This document shows, one piece after another, positions 1 through 10,217 of a stretch of DNA of 64,000 nucleotides. The notes under the pieces were generated by a model. The model was not told where the DNA came from. It did no database searches and saw only the letters and a list, made by a program, of their open reading frames with translations. Position 1 is the stretch's first letter. Each line of letters begins with the position of its first letter. The position numbers were made by a program, and so were the translations under genes. The stretch is from the NCBI RefSeq assembly GCF_963678635.1, contig NC_087071.1, positions 13,561,231-13,625,230 of the forward strand, written 5' to 3'. The DNA is from Symsagittifera roscoffensis. Lineage: Eukaryota > Xenacoelomorpha > Acoela > Convolutidae.

Positions 1-1418
1 CGAGTGATTCTATACAAAACTTTTTGTTACTATCAAATATTTTACAAAAAAATCCAACAAAACTTCACAACCAGTTCAGATTTAGAAAGTAAATTTAAAG
101 CTGAAAAATGCTTTCCTCGAGACCACTGGTCGGCTCTTTTTCCTTTTCCCCCCACCTGCAATATTTTATTATATAAATTACTGATCGCAATTGTACGATT
201 GTCATGAAAATTGACAAGCAAAAAACATTAGGCCATGACAAACATATTTGATCCTCATAATTAACCTTGTAAAGCCACTCATTAGGCTATAAAATTGATG
301 CTCAAGTGAGGTGGGGAAAAAGTAATAAAAAAAGTATGTTTTTATTTCTTTCTGTTTTTATTTCTCAAAAAAAAAACTTTTTTTTTTTCAATTTTCATAC
401 AAAGTGCATTTCAGTAAGTCAGTTGGTATCCAACAACCACCTGCTTGATATTCATTTATGAATCCATCAACCACCTGCTTTCCTTTGATAATCGATCCAC
501 AATACTGTATTCTTCGAGAAAAATGGTCAACCAAACAAAAATTATTTATATTTTTTTGATTTTTTCTTCACAAAAAAGTTTTTCTTGATTTTTTTAAAAA
601 CAAATATATTTCATTAGGTCAAATAATTTTGTGTTATGAATCCGTCAATCATCTGTTTGTCTTTGTTAATGTCTTTCATTGCGTTTTTTCTTGAGAGGGA
701 AATAGCTCAGTTGAACCACAATACTATTTGTTTATGACGCTTAGTTTTATTATGAATGTAAAACACACATTGCAGCTATGTTTTTTATACATAAAATTAA
801 AAAGACTGCTCGTATCAGGGCGAAGCCCTGAATGTTCCGACTGCCTTTTAAGGTATATGTAGCAGTAATAACATTATAAAATTAAATGAAATAAAACAAA
901 ATGAAAAAAAAAGTCTGAAATTTGAAAATTTTTATGAAAATCATCCACCCACACGCCATTTAAAGTTCAAAAAGATAGATATCGCTCCTTGTAACAATTT
1001 AAATATGGCAAATAAGCTTCTTTCAACTAATTTGGAACGATTTCTAAGACGGATTAACTCTGCGCTTACGCGTTAATAGCGTGAAATATATCGCGCGTTA
1101 ATTGTCCCAAATTGGTCAAAATGGCCAAAATGGCAATCTTTAAACCCTCATAACTTTACGAAAAATGATCACAGGTGAAATAATTTTTCAAATTTAAGCT
1201 TAGGACAACGATAGCCTTCGATTGATATGAAAAAATCCCGTCAAAAATGGCTAGTTAAAAAGTCAAAATTTGTCTGAAGAAAAAAATAAAAACACCCGAG
1301 CACAAATATTCCGTTATTTTCGTATCGAACGTCGGAACAATAAAATTAAAAAGAGCCGAAGTTTTGAAACGACCAACTTAAAACAAAAAAAAATACAGTT
1401 TGCGTTGCAATTAGCAAA
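1..1418. other. AT-rich stretch without a recognisable gene
   Basis: No convincing coding exon was seen on either strand. The stretch is AT-rich with A/T runs. Near 420-540 and 640-700 short related segments (around 'caaccacctgctt' and 'atgaatccatcaaccacc') recur with changes, as in an old tandem or dispersed repeat. The piece at about 1109-1273 is a dispersed repeat annotated separately. The last ~100 bases could be 5' UTR of the candidate exon at 1419. Confidence 0.5.
1109..1273 (+). repeat. Dispersed repeat, copy 1
   Basis: About 165 bp starting 'aaattggtcaaaatggcc' that recurs with small differences at 41281-41442, abutting the 3' LTR of the Gypsy-like element. Both copies share the core 'actttacgaaaaat.atcac.ggtgaaat' and end near a 'ggctagtt' segment. 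No coding capacity is visible. It is either a fragment of a larger unrecognised transposable element or a short interspersed repeat. Confidence 0.6.
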
Positions 1419-1538
1419 ATGTTTGCGTTTAGAACAAAACTGTTGAAGAGAACAACAGCACATTGTTTTGGTGTAACGCAGCGTATACTACAACCAGTTC
1501 AATTCCCTATCATCTGGAAGAAATCAACAGAAAAATAC
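1419..1538 (+). CDS. Candidate first coding exon of an unknown gene (partial)
   Basis: An ATG in a good eukaryotic context (aaaATG) opens 40 codons that run straight into a consensus splice donor, GTAAGT, at 1539, leaving phase 0. The encoded N-terminus starts MFAFRTKLLKRTT and contains Arg, Lys, Thr and hydrophobic residues but no acidic ones until near its end. That composition resembles a mitochondrial targeting presequence more than a secretory signal. No downstream exon with matching phase was found: the strong acceptor-like site at about 2036 would bring an immediate stop in phase 0. It could be the first exon of a gene continuing beyond recognisable exons, or a chance ORF next to a donor-like site. 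It does not obviously belong to the lectin gene, whose first visible exon needs a phase-1 donor. Confidence 0.3.
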
Positions 1539-1767
1539 GTAAGTTTATAGAGCTACTTAACAATCTCTCCCTTTCAAAAGTTAGCTTTATAACAAACAAG
1601 GAGATCAACGTGGGATGTACAGGTCCGGTTTATTTTGTCTATTGGCTGAAGAATTAACCCTATTTTAATCTGCAAACTTTTACAACATTATCTAATTAAA
1701 ATTAAGTCTAAATTATTTAAGTTATTCGCAGAAAAAGAAACATTTGCGCACAACCTACCGTAATCAG

Positions 1768-1845
1768 CATCAACTGTTTTATTTAGTTTGTGAATGTGCC
1801 AAAGTTAGGGCAGCGACCCCGAGCTTGACATTTGCAATTTTGAAA
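1768..1845 (+). repeat. Direct repeat, left copy, flanking a decayed element
   Basis: The segment around 'tttagtttgtgaatgtgcc' continuing to 'gagcttgacat' is matched imperfectly at about 3138-3212 ('tttagtttatgaacgtgtc' to 'gagcttaacat'). The pair brackets the coding-like segment 2037-3000. This is what old LTRs, or a duplication around an inserted sequence, would look like. The match is short and diverged. Confidence 0.35.
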
Positions 1846-2036
1846 GTATCTCACTTTCTCTTGTGTAGTTTGAAAGATTACTGCATAATTATCTAACATT
1901 TTTTTGACGTCATCGGCAGCCGCCAGTTATGAATAATGACAAGATATCAGATTTAATGAGAGTTCCTGTCTGTTGGCCAAAACCTATACCGACTCACCGC
2001 TAACCTCGGAATGGATTGGCCATTTTTTTCTTGCAG

Positions 2037-3000
2037 TTACAATGAAGGAACACTGCGACCCCAACGACCAAGCTGCTCCGAATCAGCTATTGATACGGAA
2101 ATTTCATTAAAAAATCAGGCAGAGTCAACATGAGGTTAATGATCAGATTATGGGAAGAAGTAAGAAAAATTTGAAGCAAATAGACGTTCTAAAACCAATG
2201 CCTGGTAAGATTTCCGACAAGAGAATCCCTCAGTCGTCCTCATAATGTCGGATGATAACACCCTGATTCCGCTAAACATAGCACCAGAAGAGACATGACA
2301 GCAAGCTCGAAATCAACGTTTCCCAAACCCTCCAAACAATGCTGATGTCTCAATCGGTCAGCTTAAAGTTTCGAAGAAGGATGCCACAAAGTTTTAGTCT
2401 TCCTCCTCATTAACCCCAGGACTGACGGCAACCAGAACTGCACCAATTTTTGAATTGACTGCGTCTTGTTCCAGCACCGTCTGGATGATTTCTTACCCAG
2501 ATGACACATCGTCTTCGGTGGCTCAGAGCTCGATTGTGCCAGCATCATATCAAAAAAGTCAAAATCAGCAAAACCAGGAAATCAGGCTGAAGAGAATGGC
2601 TCATTCCGATATCATCGGTAGAAGACACGCCGACCTCTTTTCAAGCGCCCCCGACACATTGCCCGATTTCGATTTCAAAACCGGCAATTTCAATTCCCAA
2701 CACCAGGACAACGACTGCCAGGAGGACAAAGTTCCAAATTCTTTGATAACTTCTGGATGCAACAAGTGTCAAACGCATTTCTTCGGTAGCCGGGTCAAAG
2801 CAGCAAACAAAATTCTTCAGCTGACTTTCAAGCTGACAATTCTTTCAACGCTTTTCTCTGGACAAACTCTTCTCAGATTCTGCTGAAGAAAACGAAACTG
2901 GTGCCTAGAAGACGCATGAAAGTGTTCAAGAAGAACAAGCCAAAACTTGAAACTGCTTCGAAACGTTTTAGGACGTCTTTGATATGTGATACTTTGAGTC
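2037..3000 (+). pseudogene. Decayed coding-like segment, unknown protein
   Basis: This stretch is clearly less AT-rich than its surroundings and keeps long fragments of protein-like sequence in changing + strand frames. One piece from 2038 starts YNEGTLRPQRPSCSESAID; another near 2115 reads HEVNDQIMGRSKKNLKQID; a Pro/Gln/Ser-rich piece lies near 2690-2770, and a Lys/Arg-rich basic piece near 2885-2950. Stops and frame changes separate them. The longest single open stretch is 2455-2886. A poly-pyrimidine tract and CAG at about 2024-2036 look like a splice acceptor. No domain was recognised. With the flanking direct repeats it may be a dead retroelement gag or a broken host gene. Confidence 0.3.
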
Positions 3001-3137
3001 ACATACTTTCAGATTTCCTGTGCCTATTAATTTTGTCCAAAAGACTGTTATATGAAAAAGTAAATCAAAAACCCGTTTTATCAGCAACTTTTTGTAGAGG
3101 TTGGAAGTGTGGTACAGCACAGCCTATCGTTTCTAGC

Positions 3138-3212
3138 ATTAGCCGTTGGATTTAGTTTATGAACGTGTCAATGTCGAGACAGGTATCCGGAGCTTAACAT
3201 ATGAATCTGTGA
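3138..3212 (+). repeat. Direct repeat, right copy
   Basis: Partner of the repeat at 1768-1845 in the same orientation; see that entry. Together they span about 1.4 kb. Confidence 0.35.
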
Positions 3213-3550
3213 AGAAGTTTGAAGTTTTGAAGTTTGAGTTTTTTAGTGAGCACATATAACTAATAAACATCAGTCATAAGATACTCACAGCGATCGAACT
3301 CACAGGCCCTAAGGCTCCTTGACGAGATGTCCCATAGAATAGACTTTTACAGAATCAGTTGAGGAGAAAGAAAAGGCAGGAATCAGATAACTTGTCAAAT
3401 ATCAGGTGAAGGAGTTCGAAATTATCTATGACGAAATTACGTTTAGTGTTTTGTAACTCTGAGTTCAAATGAGATTTTGACATATCTTTCAATTTGTCTG
3501 ACAAACGACTATTAGCCGAAAAAAATTGTAAACCTTGAGCACTTTAACGC
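3213..3550. other. No gene seen
   Basis: AT-rich spacer between the decayed segment and the non-LTR element. Nothing recognisable beyond a short similarity between 3030-3085 and 7120-7175 ('aaaagactg..ttatatgaaaaa' then 'aaaacccgtttt'), suggesting another low-copy repeat. Confidence 0.4.
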
Positions 3551-3828
3551 TTACCGATTGTAATAAGCAGTGAGATCTAACAGATTTTGAACGTAACATT
3601 CTGAAGCTACGGGCAAGTGTTTGTCTACAGTTATTTTGTTGACCAAAAACCAAAAATTTACTGGCGATTTACCAAGTTTTTCATAAATAAATTTTTTAAA
3701 AACAGCATCTGGAAACAAGTCAAAAACTGTATCAATATTATGTTCTGAAAAATTTGCCGTAATGTGATCAAAATTGCGCATAAGGAAAAAAGTTCTGAAA
3801 ATTCGCTTTTCCATTAAAAGAGTTTTGA

Positions 3829-4440
3829 TTAAATTTGTCTTGGTTGCACAGCCATAAACTTAGATGCCGTATAAATATAAAGGTTTTGCATAAAACTGAT
3901 AAATGTCCTAGAAAAAGTTTTTCTTGCATCATAAAGAATTCCATTAAATTTAGCTAACTTTTTGTAAACCTGGTCGATGTGTTGCTTAAACCAGAGCTTT
4001 TTATCTACCAGTAAATGAAGGATCAATTGTGTCAAAAGCCTTTTTAAGACCTACAAAACCCGCTAATCCTGATTATTTATCATCTATACAATGACGCATT
4101 ATTTAGGTTGCAGAACTCATTGCATGCCAACAAGTATATCTGCGCCGGAACCCAAACTTTTCGGGCACCAAAAGCTTGCATTTTGATATAAACGTAATCA
4201 TGCGCGAATGTGTACTATTTTTTCAGATAAAATTTACTGAAAGTACTCAGCAAACTTATGGGTCGAAAATTGCTTGGCTCTGTCTGTTTTCCTGTTTTAT
4301 AAAATGATAGTAATTTTGCAAATTGACACAAGTCTGGAAAAACGCCAGCATCAAAGTATTGGTTAAAGCAAAAAGTTGGGAATGGCAATATTGTTTCACA
4401 AAGACTTGATCATCCTATTTTTGATGCCATCATGACCGCC
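3829..4440 (-). pseudogene. Reverse transcriptase remnant of the non-LTR element
   Basis: The - strand translation shows, with several stops and frame changes, the LINE RT blocks FRPIS-like ('IFDP'), FGFRRRYT, and GLKKAFDTIDP near 4040-4080 (normally DxKKAFDTxDH). It then passes directly into LLVDKKLWFKQHIDQVYKK and the following KLAKFNGILYDARKTFS segment (3829-4035), which usually lies after the YxDD active site. The catalytic YxDD stretch is absent, so an internal deletion removed the core of the enzyme. A further C-terminal piece lies at 3551-3814. It cannot be active. Confidence 0.7.
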
Positions 4441-5033
4441 ATCGGATAATTTGTTTTTTCAATTTTTCTTTAACAATAGAAACGTCTGACTCATCAGTTG
4501 GATAAAAAACGAAAGATTTTTTATTTGCTTCTATGTCTGCAGAAGTAAAATTAAAAGATATATTGGCTGCAAAGCTTTGGCCGACTTGCAAGAAAAAGTT
4601 GATGAAATCATCCACATCAATTTTACTACCAACCGAAGAAACTTTTCCGGAAAAATCCTTAAAAGCGTTGAAAAGAATTTTTGCATTGCCTTGTAAATTG
4701 AATTTTTTTATCATAGTAGTTTTTCTTGGTATACGGCATTAACGATTGACTAATTTACACAGAGTTTTATGGTTAGTTTTTTCTGTTCGGTTGTTTGTTA
4801 ATTAGAAGCACATGAAGTTTATCTCGCTTCCTAAGTTGTTTTTTCAAATCGAGAGTTACCCAAGACTGCGAAGCTTTGTTCCGTGTGACAGTTTTTTCAG
4901 GAAAAAAAGTACTACAAATATCTACTAAAACTCTAGCCATTGTTTCCAGAGAAAAAGCATCCAGGTTTTCAAAAGCTTTGGATGCGCGATGATTGCGTAG
5001 AAAAAGCAGTTTACATGCCGTAGTCTCATTCAA
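4430..5033 (-). pseudogene. Endonuclease-RT linker remnant of the non-LTR element
   Basis: Two open - strand pieces, 4773-5033 and 4430-4714, fill the place between the endonuclease and RT. The first has the FFPEKTVTRNKASQSWVTLD segment typical of LINE linker regions ('...W.T..L...I..K..L...'). The second is a continuous 94-codon piece without catalytic motifs. A frame change separates them. They carry no independent function and support the reading of one continuous dead ORF2. Confidence 0.55.
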
Positions 5034-5118
5034 TAAATTTTTGAAATCTCGATAATTTCTAGGAGTATTAGCTTCAAAATGCCCCTCTAGATTAGTGTTA
5101 ACCAGCAGGGTGTAGTGA

Positions 5119-5733
5119 TCACTGATAGTTCATTTTAATGTTGATATTTGCAAAAACATGATCGATGCAAGATGAGCTATGGTTAGTTTTCCTAGTGGGT
5201 TCTTCATTCAACATCTTCAAACCGAATGATAGGAGCAAGCTAACTGAAAAAGATATCAACATTGAAATCACACTAGAACAAATCTTCATTATTGATCTGA
5301 GATATATCATGAAGTAAGGAATCCAAATTCATCAAAAAAATATCTTGATTTATTGATGATGGTTTGTATAACACGCAGAAGTGCTTTTTCGAATGATCAT
5401 TTTCAACAGTTATCATAGGATATTCAAAATCATTATCAAAGACTTTTGAAAAAGCCGTTGAACCATTTGAATTAAAGCAAGAAAAACCCCTCCCTTTTTA
5501 CCAACCATGTAGTTCGTAATGATTGTCTCATAGCCATCAATGCTGTAAAGTCCTGTTGGATCCTTATCAGTTAGCCATGTTTCACATAAAGCTATCAATG
5601 CTAGAGCGTTTTTTAGTCTGTCTAATTCAACTTTCATTAGATCATGATGGAATCTGAGTGATTGTAGATTGAGGAAAAAGAAAGAATCTTTCTCAGGTGT
5701 TCCACCTTTTTCCCTCCAAAAAAAATCTACCAT
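5119..5733 (-). pseudogene. AP-like endonuclease remnant of the non-LTR element
   Basis: The - strand piece 5413-5733 carries the N-terminal endonuclease signature: an NLQSLRFHHDLMKVELDRL segment (family pattern N.QSLR.k.del...l), then LIALCETWLTD with the conserved ET and W, and a YETI...KKGGV block. The C-terminal part at 5119-5310 has the SSSCIDHVFANI block (family pattern S.IDhif.n). The middle of the domain is shifted in frame. In active LINEs this domain nicks target DNA to prime reverse transcription. Here it is dead through stops and frameshifts. Confidence 0.7.
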
Positions 5734-5757
5734 AACTATGAAACAAAAAGTTTTGTT

Positions 5758-5940
5758 TTAAACTGAATTTTTCGCGTCAGTTTCCTCATCCAATAAATTC
5801 TGAAAATTTTCCAGTTTGTTGCTTTTTGAAGGCCGAGATAAATTTGTTGAGATCAAAGTCTCCCGTAAATTGCAGATTTTATCCAATTTTTCATCAGCAT
5901 TCAATTTCCTTTTTGTTACTCTCTTTCTAACAGTCCCCAT
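5758..5940 (-). pseudogene. ORF1 C-terminal / inter-ORF remnant
   Basis: A 60-codon open stretch on the - strand, rich in Lys, Arg, Asn and Leu (starting MGTVRKRVTKRKLNADEKLD), lies between the ORF1-like and endonuclease pieces. Its position fits either the end of ORF1 or the start of ORF2. No domain is recognisable. Confidence 0.35.
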
Positions 5941-6176
5941 TATATGCGGTTACAATACATTAGTGTTCATATTCAAACCAGAAAAATTTTTGCTATCATT
6001 ACGCCGAATCGGAACAGAATTACTCGAACCCTTGCACTTTTATGATAATCCAATGAACTATGCCGGTTACTTACTTTATCCACAACATTTTTAGAACTAA
6101 CTTGAACCCAGCTCTCACCAATTTTCAATGATGGTTGACAATTGTTTGTTGTTACCAGCAGTTGTTGGTCCCTTCC

Positions 6177-6524
6177 CTAGCTTACAACATCACGATCCCA
6201 CTCAGCAAGCCGCTCCACTATGTAAACACGCTTGGTTTTATCATGCTTCATGAGTTCCTTCCTATTTCGCCAAAGCATGTCCGTTTGATGGTGACACAGG
6301 AATTTAATTATGGTTGATTTTACCTGATTTCTGCTAAAAAGGTAGTGGCAGGCCGCTGAATTTTCTTGGTTGATACTCACTCTCAGTACAATTCGTATAA
6401 TACCCAAAACAGCAGCTAACCGGCCTCCGTCGGTTTCTAATCCAAAAAACATTGAATACAATTTCGAGGAATATTGCTCCAGTCTTAGTACCCTGTCTTT
6501 AATTAGCGAGTTTTCAGATAGCAA
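6177..6524 (-). pseudogene. ORF1-like protein remnant of the non-LTR element
   Basis: A 115-codon open piece on the - strand. It begins with a coiled-coil-like stretch (LIKDRVLRLEQYSSKLYSMF) where the family usually has a heptad run ending 'E.ysR.n.v.f.G', followed by a basic region with KSTIIKFLCHHQTDMLWRNR and a YIVERLAEWDR end. The order coiled coil, RRM-like middle, then basic C-terminal block is typical of L1/CR1-type ORF1 nucleic-acid chaperones. The N-terminus is not identified. The listed start is only the first Met of the open stretch. Confidence 0.5.
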
Positions 6525-6599
6525 TTGGTCGTTTTCTGATAACGTTTTAAATAACCAATTGCATTATCCTGTTGTTTAATGCGATTACTAAGGGAAGTC

Positions 6600-7601
6600 A
6601 ATTAATCTTTAACATGATCAAGATTTCCGAAATTTGTTTGAGACAGCGATTTCGAAAGGTCCAAATCGGTTTTATAAACGCAAAACAATTGAGAAAAAGA
6701 AACTTGAAAAGAGCGACTAATCACTGAGAAACATTTTAATCTCACCCTCTCCTGTTTACGTTGAAATAATACTTTTTGTATTCATTAATTGGACTCACTC
6801 TCTGATAATTAAATGTTTTTAAAATTTTCTTCTTACTTCATTTGTTTGTAATTTAGATATACGAAAACATATACACAGATGTCTCTGTTTAAAAGGGGAA
6901 AATGGATCAATAAAATTTTTGAATTTCTGATCCTCCGTTCACAGGCAAAATCACAACTGATAGATTTTTAGAAACAATGAGTGAATAAATGGGAGCAGCA
7001 AGCCTCCTTCATTTCTTATTTGAGTGTTTTACGAGCAGAGATTATATTGAAACAAAATAATACTTGAAGAAAATCAGTTCTCTACGGCTTTAAAAAAGTT
7101 GCAGCTGTTGTTATTAATTCTTCGAAAAGACTGTGTTATATGAAAAACTGAATTCGAAAACCCGTTTTTAGGTGAGTGTTTTTTAGTCATGACAATTTTT
7201 TCAACAAGGTGCAACCTTTAAGAAATTTGAACCTTAAAATTCGTCAAGTGCTCTAAATATAATTATACAAGAATGAAAAATTTAAAAAAGCATGTTAGAT
7301 GGGGTTGGGGAGCTTATCGAACTTTTCCTCCAAAGAACGGCCTCAGAATGGCAAAAAGCTAAAGCGTTCTAAAATGTCGAGATGGCCTTCTAAATGGTAT
7401 GCAAAATCAGTTATTTTTTTAAAATTAAAACTACAGTTGAGGAAAGCCTTTATGTTTTGTTATAGCTAGAATCGAACAAAACTTCGAGTAATATTTATAA
7501 CTTGATCCAATATCTTTTTCTCTGAATAGAAAGTTATTTTTTTGTCTACTATAAACTCAAATTGAGTAAGCCCCTGTTTTAATCTTTTGTCTTTAATCTA
7601 G
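6600..7601. other. No gene seen; presumed upstream intron or 5' flank of the lectin gene
   Basis: AT-rich, with no exon-like open reading on either strand that ends in a phase-1 donor, which the exon at 7602 requires. A short stretch (7120-7175) resembles 3030-3085. The signal-peptide exon expected for an extracellular lectin was not found here and may lie before the window or be too short to see. Confidence 0.4.
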
Positions 7602-7737
7602 AAGCCATGGAAAAATTTATAGCAACGGAACTGGTATGTCCAAAAAGTTTCCTCAAGATGGAAGGAATCAAGAAGAACAAATGCTTCTTCCAATATAGAC
7701 CGCAAAAGAGTTTCGACGAAGCTGATTGGTTATGCAG
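7602..7737 (+). CDS. C-type lectin gene, visible exon 1 (CTLD1 N-terminal half)
   Basis: Encodes the start of a C-type lectin-like domain, an extracellular disulfide-bonded recognition fold. The exon starts after an acceptor ('tttaatctag') with two bases completing a codon (phase 1) and ends TGC AG|GTTTGA (phase 2). Three cysteines, those of CPKSF, KNKC and WLC, are spaced C-x14-C-x16-C. That is exactly the spacing of the second domain's matching exon at 47441. The SFDEADWLC end matches the family pattern 'sF.eA...C'. It joins in frame to the exon at 25674 over an intron of about 17.9 kb. The ATG at 7607 could be mistaken for a start, but the acceptor and the phase argue for an internal exon. 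The exons before it, with the signal peptide, were not found. Confidence 0.75.
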
Positions 7738-8213
7738 GTTTGAAATTTTGTTCAATCTAATTATATCATTCGGCTGATAGCTTTTACCACAATTTCTTCT
7801 GATAAAGCATAAGAACCTTGTAAGCAATGTCAAACTTTTAAAATATCATCAATCACTATTCATTAAGAATATAAATTAAGGAAAAAAATCTTGACCCAGC
7901 AAAGAGTTCAACGGATTTTTATAAATTAGGAAATTGCCAATAAGGTCAATTGAAATTATATTCCGAAGAAATGCAAAAACGTTTACACTTTGAATATGTA
8001 TACAACTATTATGATATGGCATACAACTATTATTTGAGATTTCTTGTCTTATCATTTTCATGCATATGGAAAAGTGAAAAAAATTGATTGATAGGTATAT
8101 GGTTAAAGTATTAACCATCATTGAAAGTTGTCGGAAAAACTCTAATTTCGTTTTGCAACGGAATAGCCGACTTCTAAGTTTATAGTTTCGCTGTCACAAA
8201 AAAATAAAGACGT

Positions 8214-8966
8214 CGTATGTCGAAAATGCAGAATTAACCCTTTCTCGAAAAAAATTTAATAAATTTTACATCAAAACATTCTGTTCGACCGATTCAACTG
8301 TCAGTTAGTTTGTCCAATTTCCGTATACAAAAAAATGCGCAAATAACCTTTCTCGAGAAAACATTATTAATTTTTACATCAAAACTTTCTGTTAGACCGA
8401 ATCAACCGTCGGTCAAACTGTCCAATTTCCGTATATCAAAAATGCACAATTAACTCTTTCTCGAGAAAACATTATCCAAATTTACATCAAAACTTTCTGT
8501 TAGACCGAATCAACTGTCAGTTAAATTGTCCAATTTCCGTATATCAAAAATGCACAATTAACTCTTTCTCGAGAAAACATTATCCAAATTTACATCAAAA
8601 CTTTCTGTTAGTTCGAATCAACTGTCAGTTAAATTGTCCAATTTCCGTATATCAAAAATGCACAATTAACTCTTTCTCGAGAAAACATTATCCAAATTTA
8701 CATCAAAACTTTCTGTGCGAACGAATCAACTGTCAGTTAAACTGTCCAATTTCCGTATATCAAAAATGCACAATTAACTCTTTCTTGAGAAAACATTATC
8801 CAAATTTGCATCAAAACTTTCTGTTAGACCGAATCAACTGTCAGTTAAATTGTCCAATTTTCTTGAATCAAAAAAGCAGAATTAACCCTTTCTCGAGAAA
8901 ACCTTATTAAATTTTACATCAAAACTATCTGTTAGACCGAATCAACTGCCAATAAATTATCCATCA
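8214..8966 (+). repeat. 108-bp tandem repeat array, about 7 copies
   Basis: The landmark 'ccaatttcc' (or close variant) recurs at 8314, 8422, 8530, 8638, 8746 and 8854, exactly 108 bases apart each time, with a decayed copy ending near 8963. Each unit runs 'cgtatatcaaaaatgcac', 'ttctcgagaa', 'catcaaaactttctgttag', 'gaatcaactgtcag'. The inner copies are most alike and the first and last most diverged, the usual sign of unequal exchange. Each unit holds the perfect 10-bp palindrome TTCTCGAGAA (TTCTCGAAAA-type in edge copies). The unit length is a multiple of three, but stops close the frames and no protein is suggested. It lies just inside intron 1. Confidence 0.95.
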
Positions 8967-9479
8967 CTGCAGTTTATTTTTAATAAAAGCAGGTCGTGAT
9001 AGTTTCTAGCAAGATTAAACAATAAAACGATAAAACTAGCAAGAGTAACATATTTTCCAATTTTTTTCATATGAAAATATACTGACTTTCATTTCAAAAC
9101 AAAAGTGAAATCAGTTTTATAAAACACATTCAGTTTCTTGAAAATCTAATTTATGACTCTGCAGAGGCTATCAAATGTTGTTTTATTGGCAACTAATATA
9201 GTGTTTGAGCAAGAAATAGAAGCCAGATTCTCAACTATCTGCTATAAAAGTTTCCTTGAGACGAAAGCAAAAATATTCTGTTCTGCCAAATAGTAACTTC
9301 ACTCATTTTGACAACTTTTTTGAAGCAAAACAGAACCTACCTTGGCTGAGATCAAAACTATGTAATATCATCGTTGACAAGATAGCTGCATTATTTGTTG
9401 CATCGCAATTTGAAATGGCAATTTTTTCTACTTTAGATCAATTTGTTTCTGAATAAACGGCCTGCATTAAGAAAAGTGA

Positions 9480-10217
9480 AAACAAATCGATTATAATGGA
9501 TTTTCGTGGTCTAAAATGTCGCAAATATAATCTATTCCCATGTTTCGTTCAGCCAACAAAATTGGAGTAAAATTGAATTTATAACCTTTTGTCTTGCCAA
9601 AACAAAATGCCTTATAATTCATTTTGAATCCATTATATTGGATTTTATAATAAGTAGGAAATCACATTAAAATAGCTTTTTTTCCTCTTCCTTTTTTTTG
9701 TGCGTCGTCCAAAATTTTGCAAGAATTTCTGTATTTATCAAGTGAGTGTTGCGGAAACGTTGCAAAGCGAGCGTACGGCCTAGTCCAATTGTAAGCCTAA
9801 GCTCAAATTGCAAAAGGATTCCGTTAAGCCCCCCCCCCAACGTTTGCCCCTTTGCTCACCTGCAACCCCCCTAACGTTTGCCCCTTTGCTCCACTCGCCC
9901 ACCTGAACCCACCCTCACTGACCCCCGCTCCCAAACTGTGAACCAAAAGTTACGTTGGGGAGAGGGGTTGTTTTATGGGCAAACGCTAAGGGGGTAATGT
10001 TGAATAACATAAAATAGTAACAAAAATATCAAAGTTTAGGTAGAAAAAAATTAAATTGAACAACAAGTAACCAACGTAACCAACTTTAGAAAAGACTTTA
10101 TGTGCGGTGAAGTTCGCATCTCAGTAAAATGAAAAAAAATCTATAATTTGTTTTCACTTTTGTGTACACTGAAAAGGAAACTAAATTATAATCGATTTTT
10201 ATTCATGAAACTCCAAT
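9480..10217. mobile_element. Probable non-autonomous element with C-rich core and ATTATAATCGATT ends
   Basis: The left part has 'cgattataatggatttt' (about 9489) and the right part 'attataatcgatttttatt' (10187) followed by 'catgaaactccaatgcgggg'. A closely similar end is at 26945-26976 ('atcgattattatcatggaactccagtgcgagg'). The middle (9825-9995) is C-rich with 'aacgtttgcccctttgctc' repeated twice in direct order and 'gggcaaacgctaaggggg' in inverted order, so it can fold on itself. No coding capacity is seen. The left boundary is uncertain. Confidence 0.45.

Larger units (their letters stand above)
3551..6560 (-). mobile_element. Dead non-LTR (LINE) retrotransposon, minus strand
   Basis: Read on the - strand from about 6560 down to 3551, fragments appear in the order expected of a LINE: a coiled-coil/RNA-binding type ORF1 remnant, an apurinic-like endonuclease, a linker, and a reverse transcriptase. 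Each is broken by stops and frame changes. The RT retains a GFR-containing block and a KKAFDTIDP block, but then jumps to the HIDQVYKKLAKFNG segment that normally follows the catalytic centre; the YxDD stretch itself is missing. The parts resemble CR1/Jockey-type LINEs of invertebrates, but the clade cannot be fixed by eye. No poly(A) tail or target duplication was identified with confidence. Confidence 0.75.

Noticed and set aside
8214-8966. Regular repeat spacing reminiscent of a CRISPR array
   Set aside because: The whole 108-bp unit is repeated, with no short repeats separated by unique spacers, and the setting is an intron of an animal gene.
9256-9456. 66-codon open stretch in intron 1
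   Set aside because: No splice sites in fitting phase and no recognisable domain; probably a chance ORF or repeat debris.
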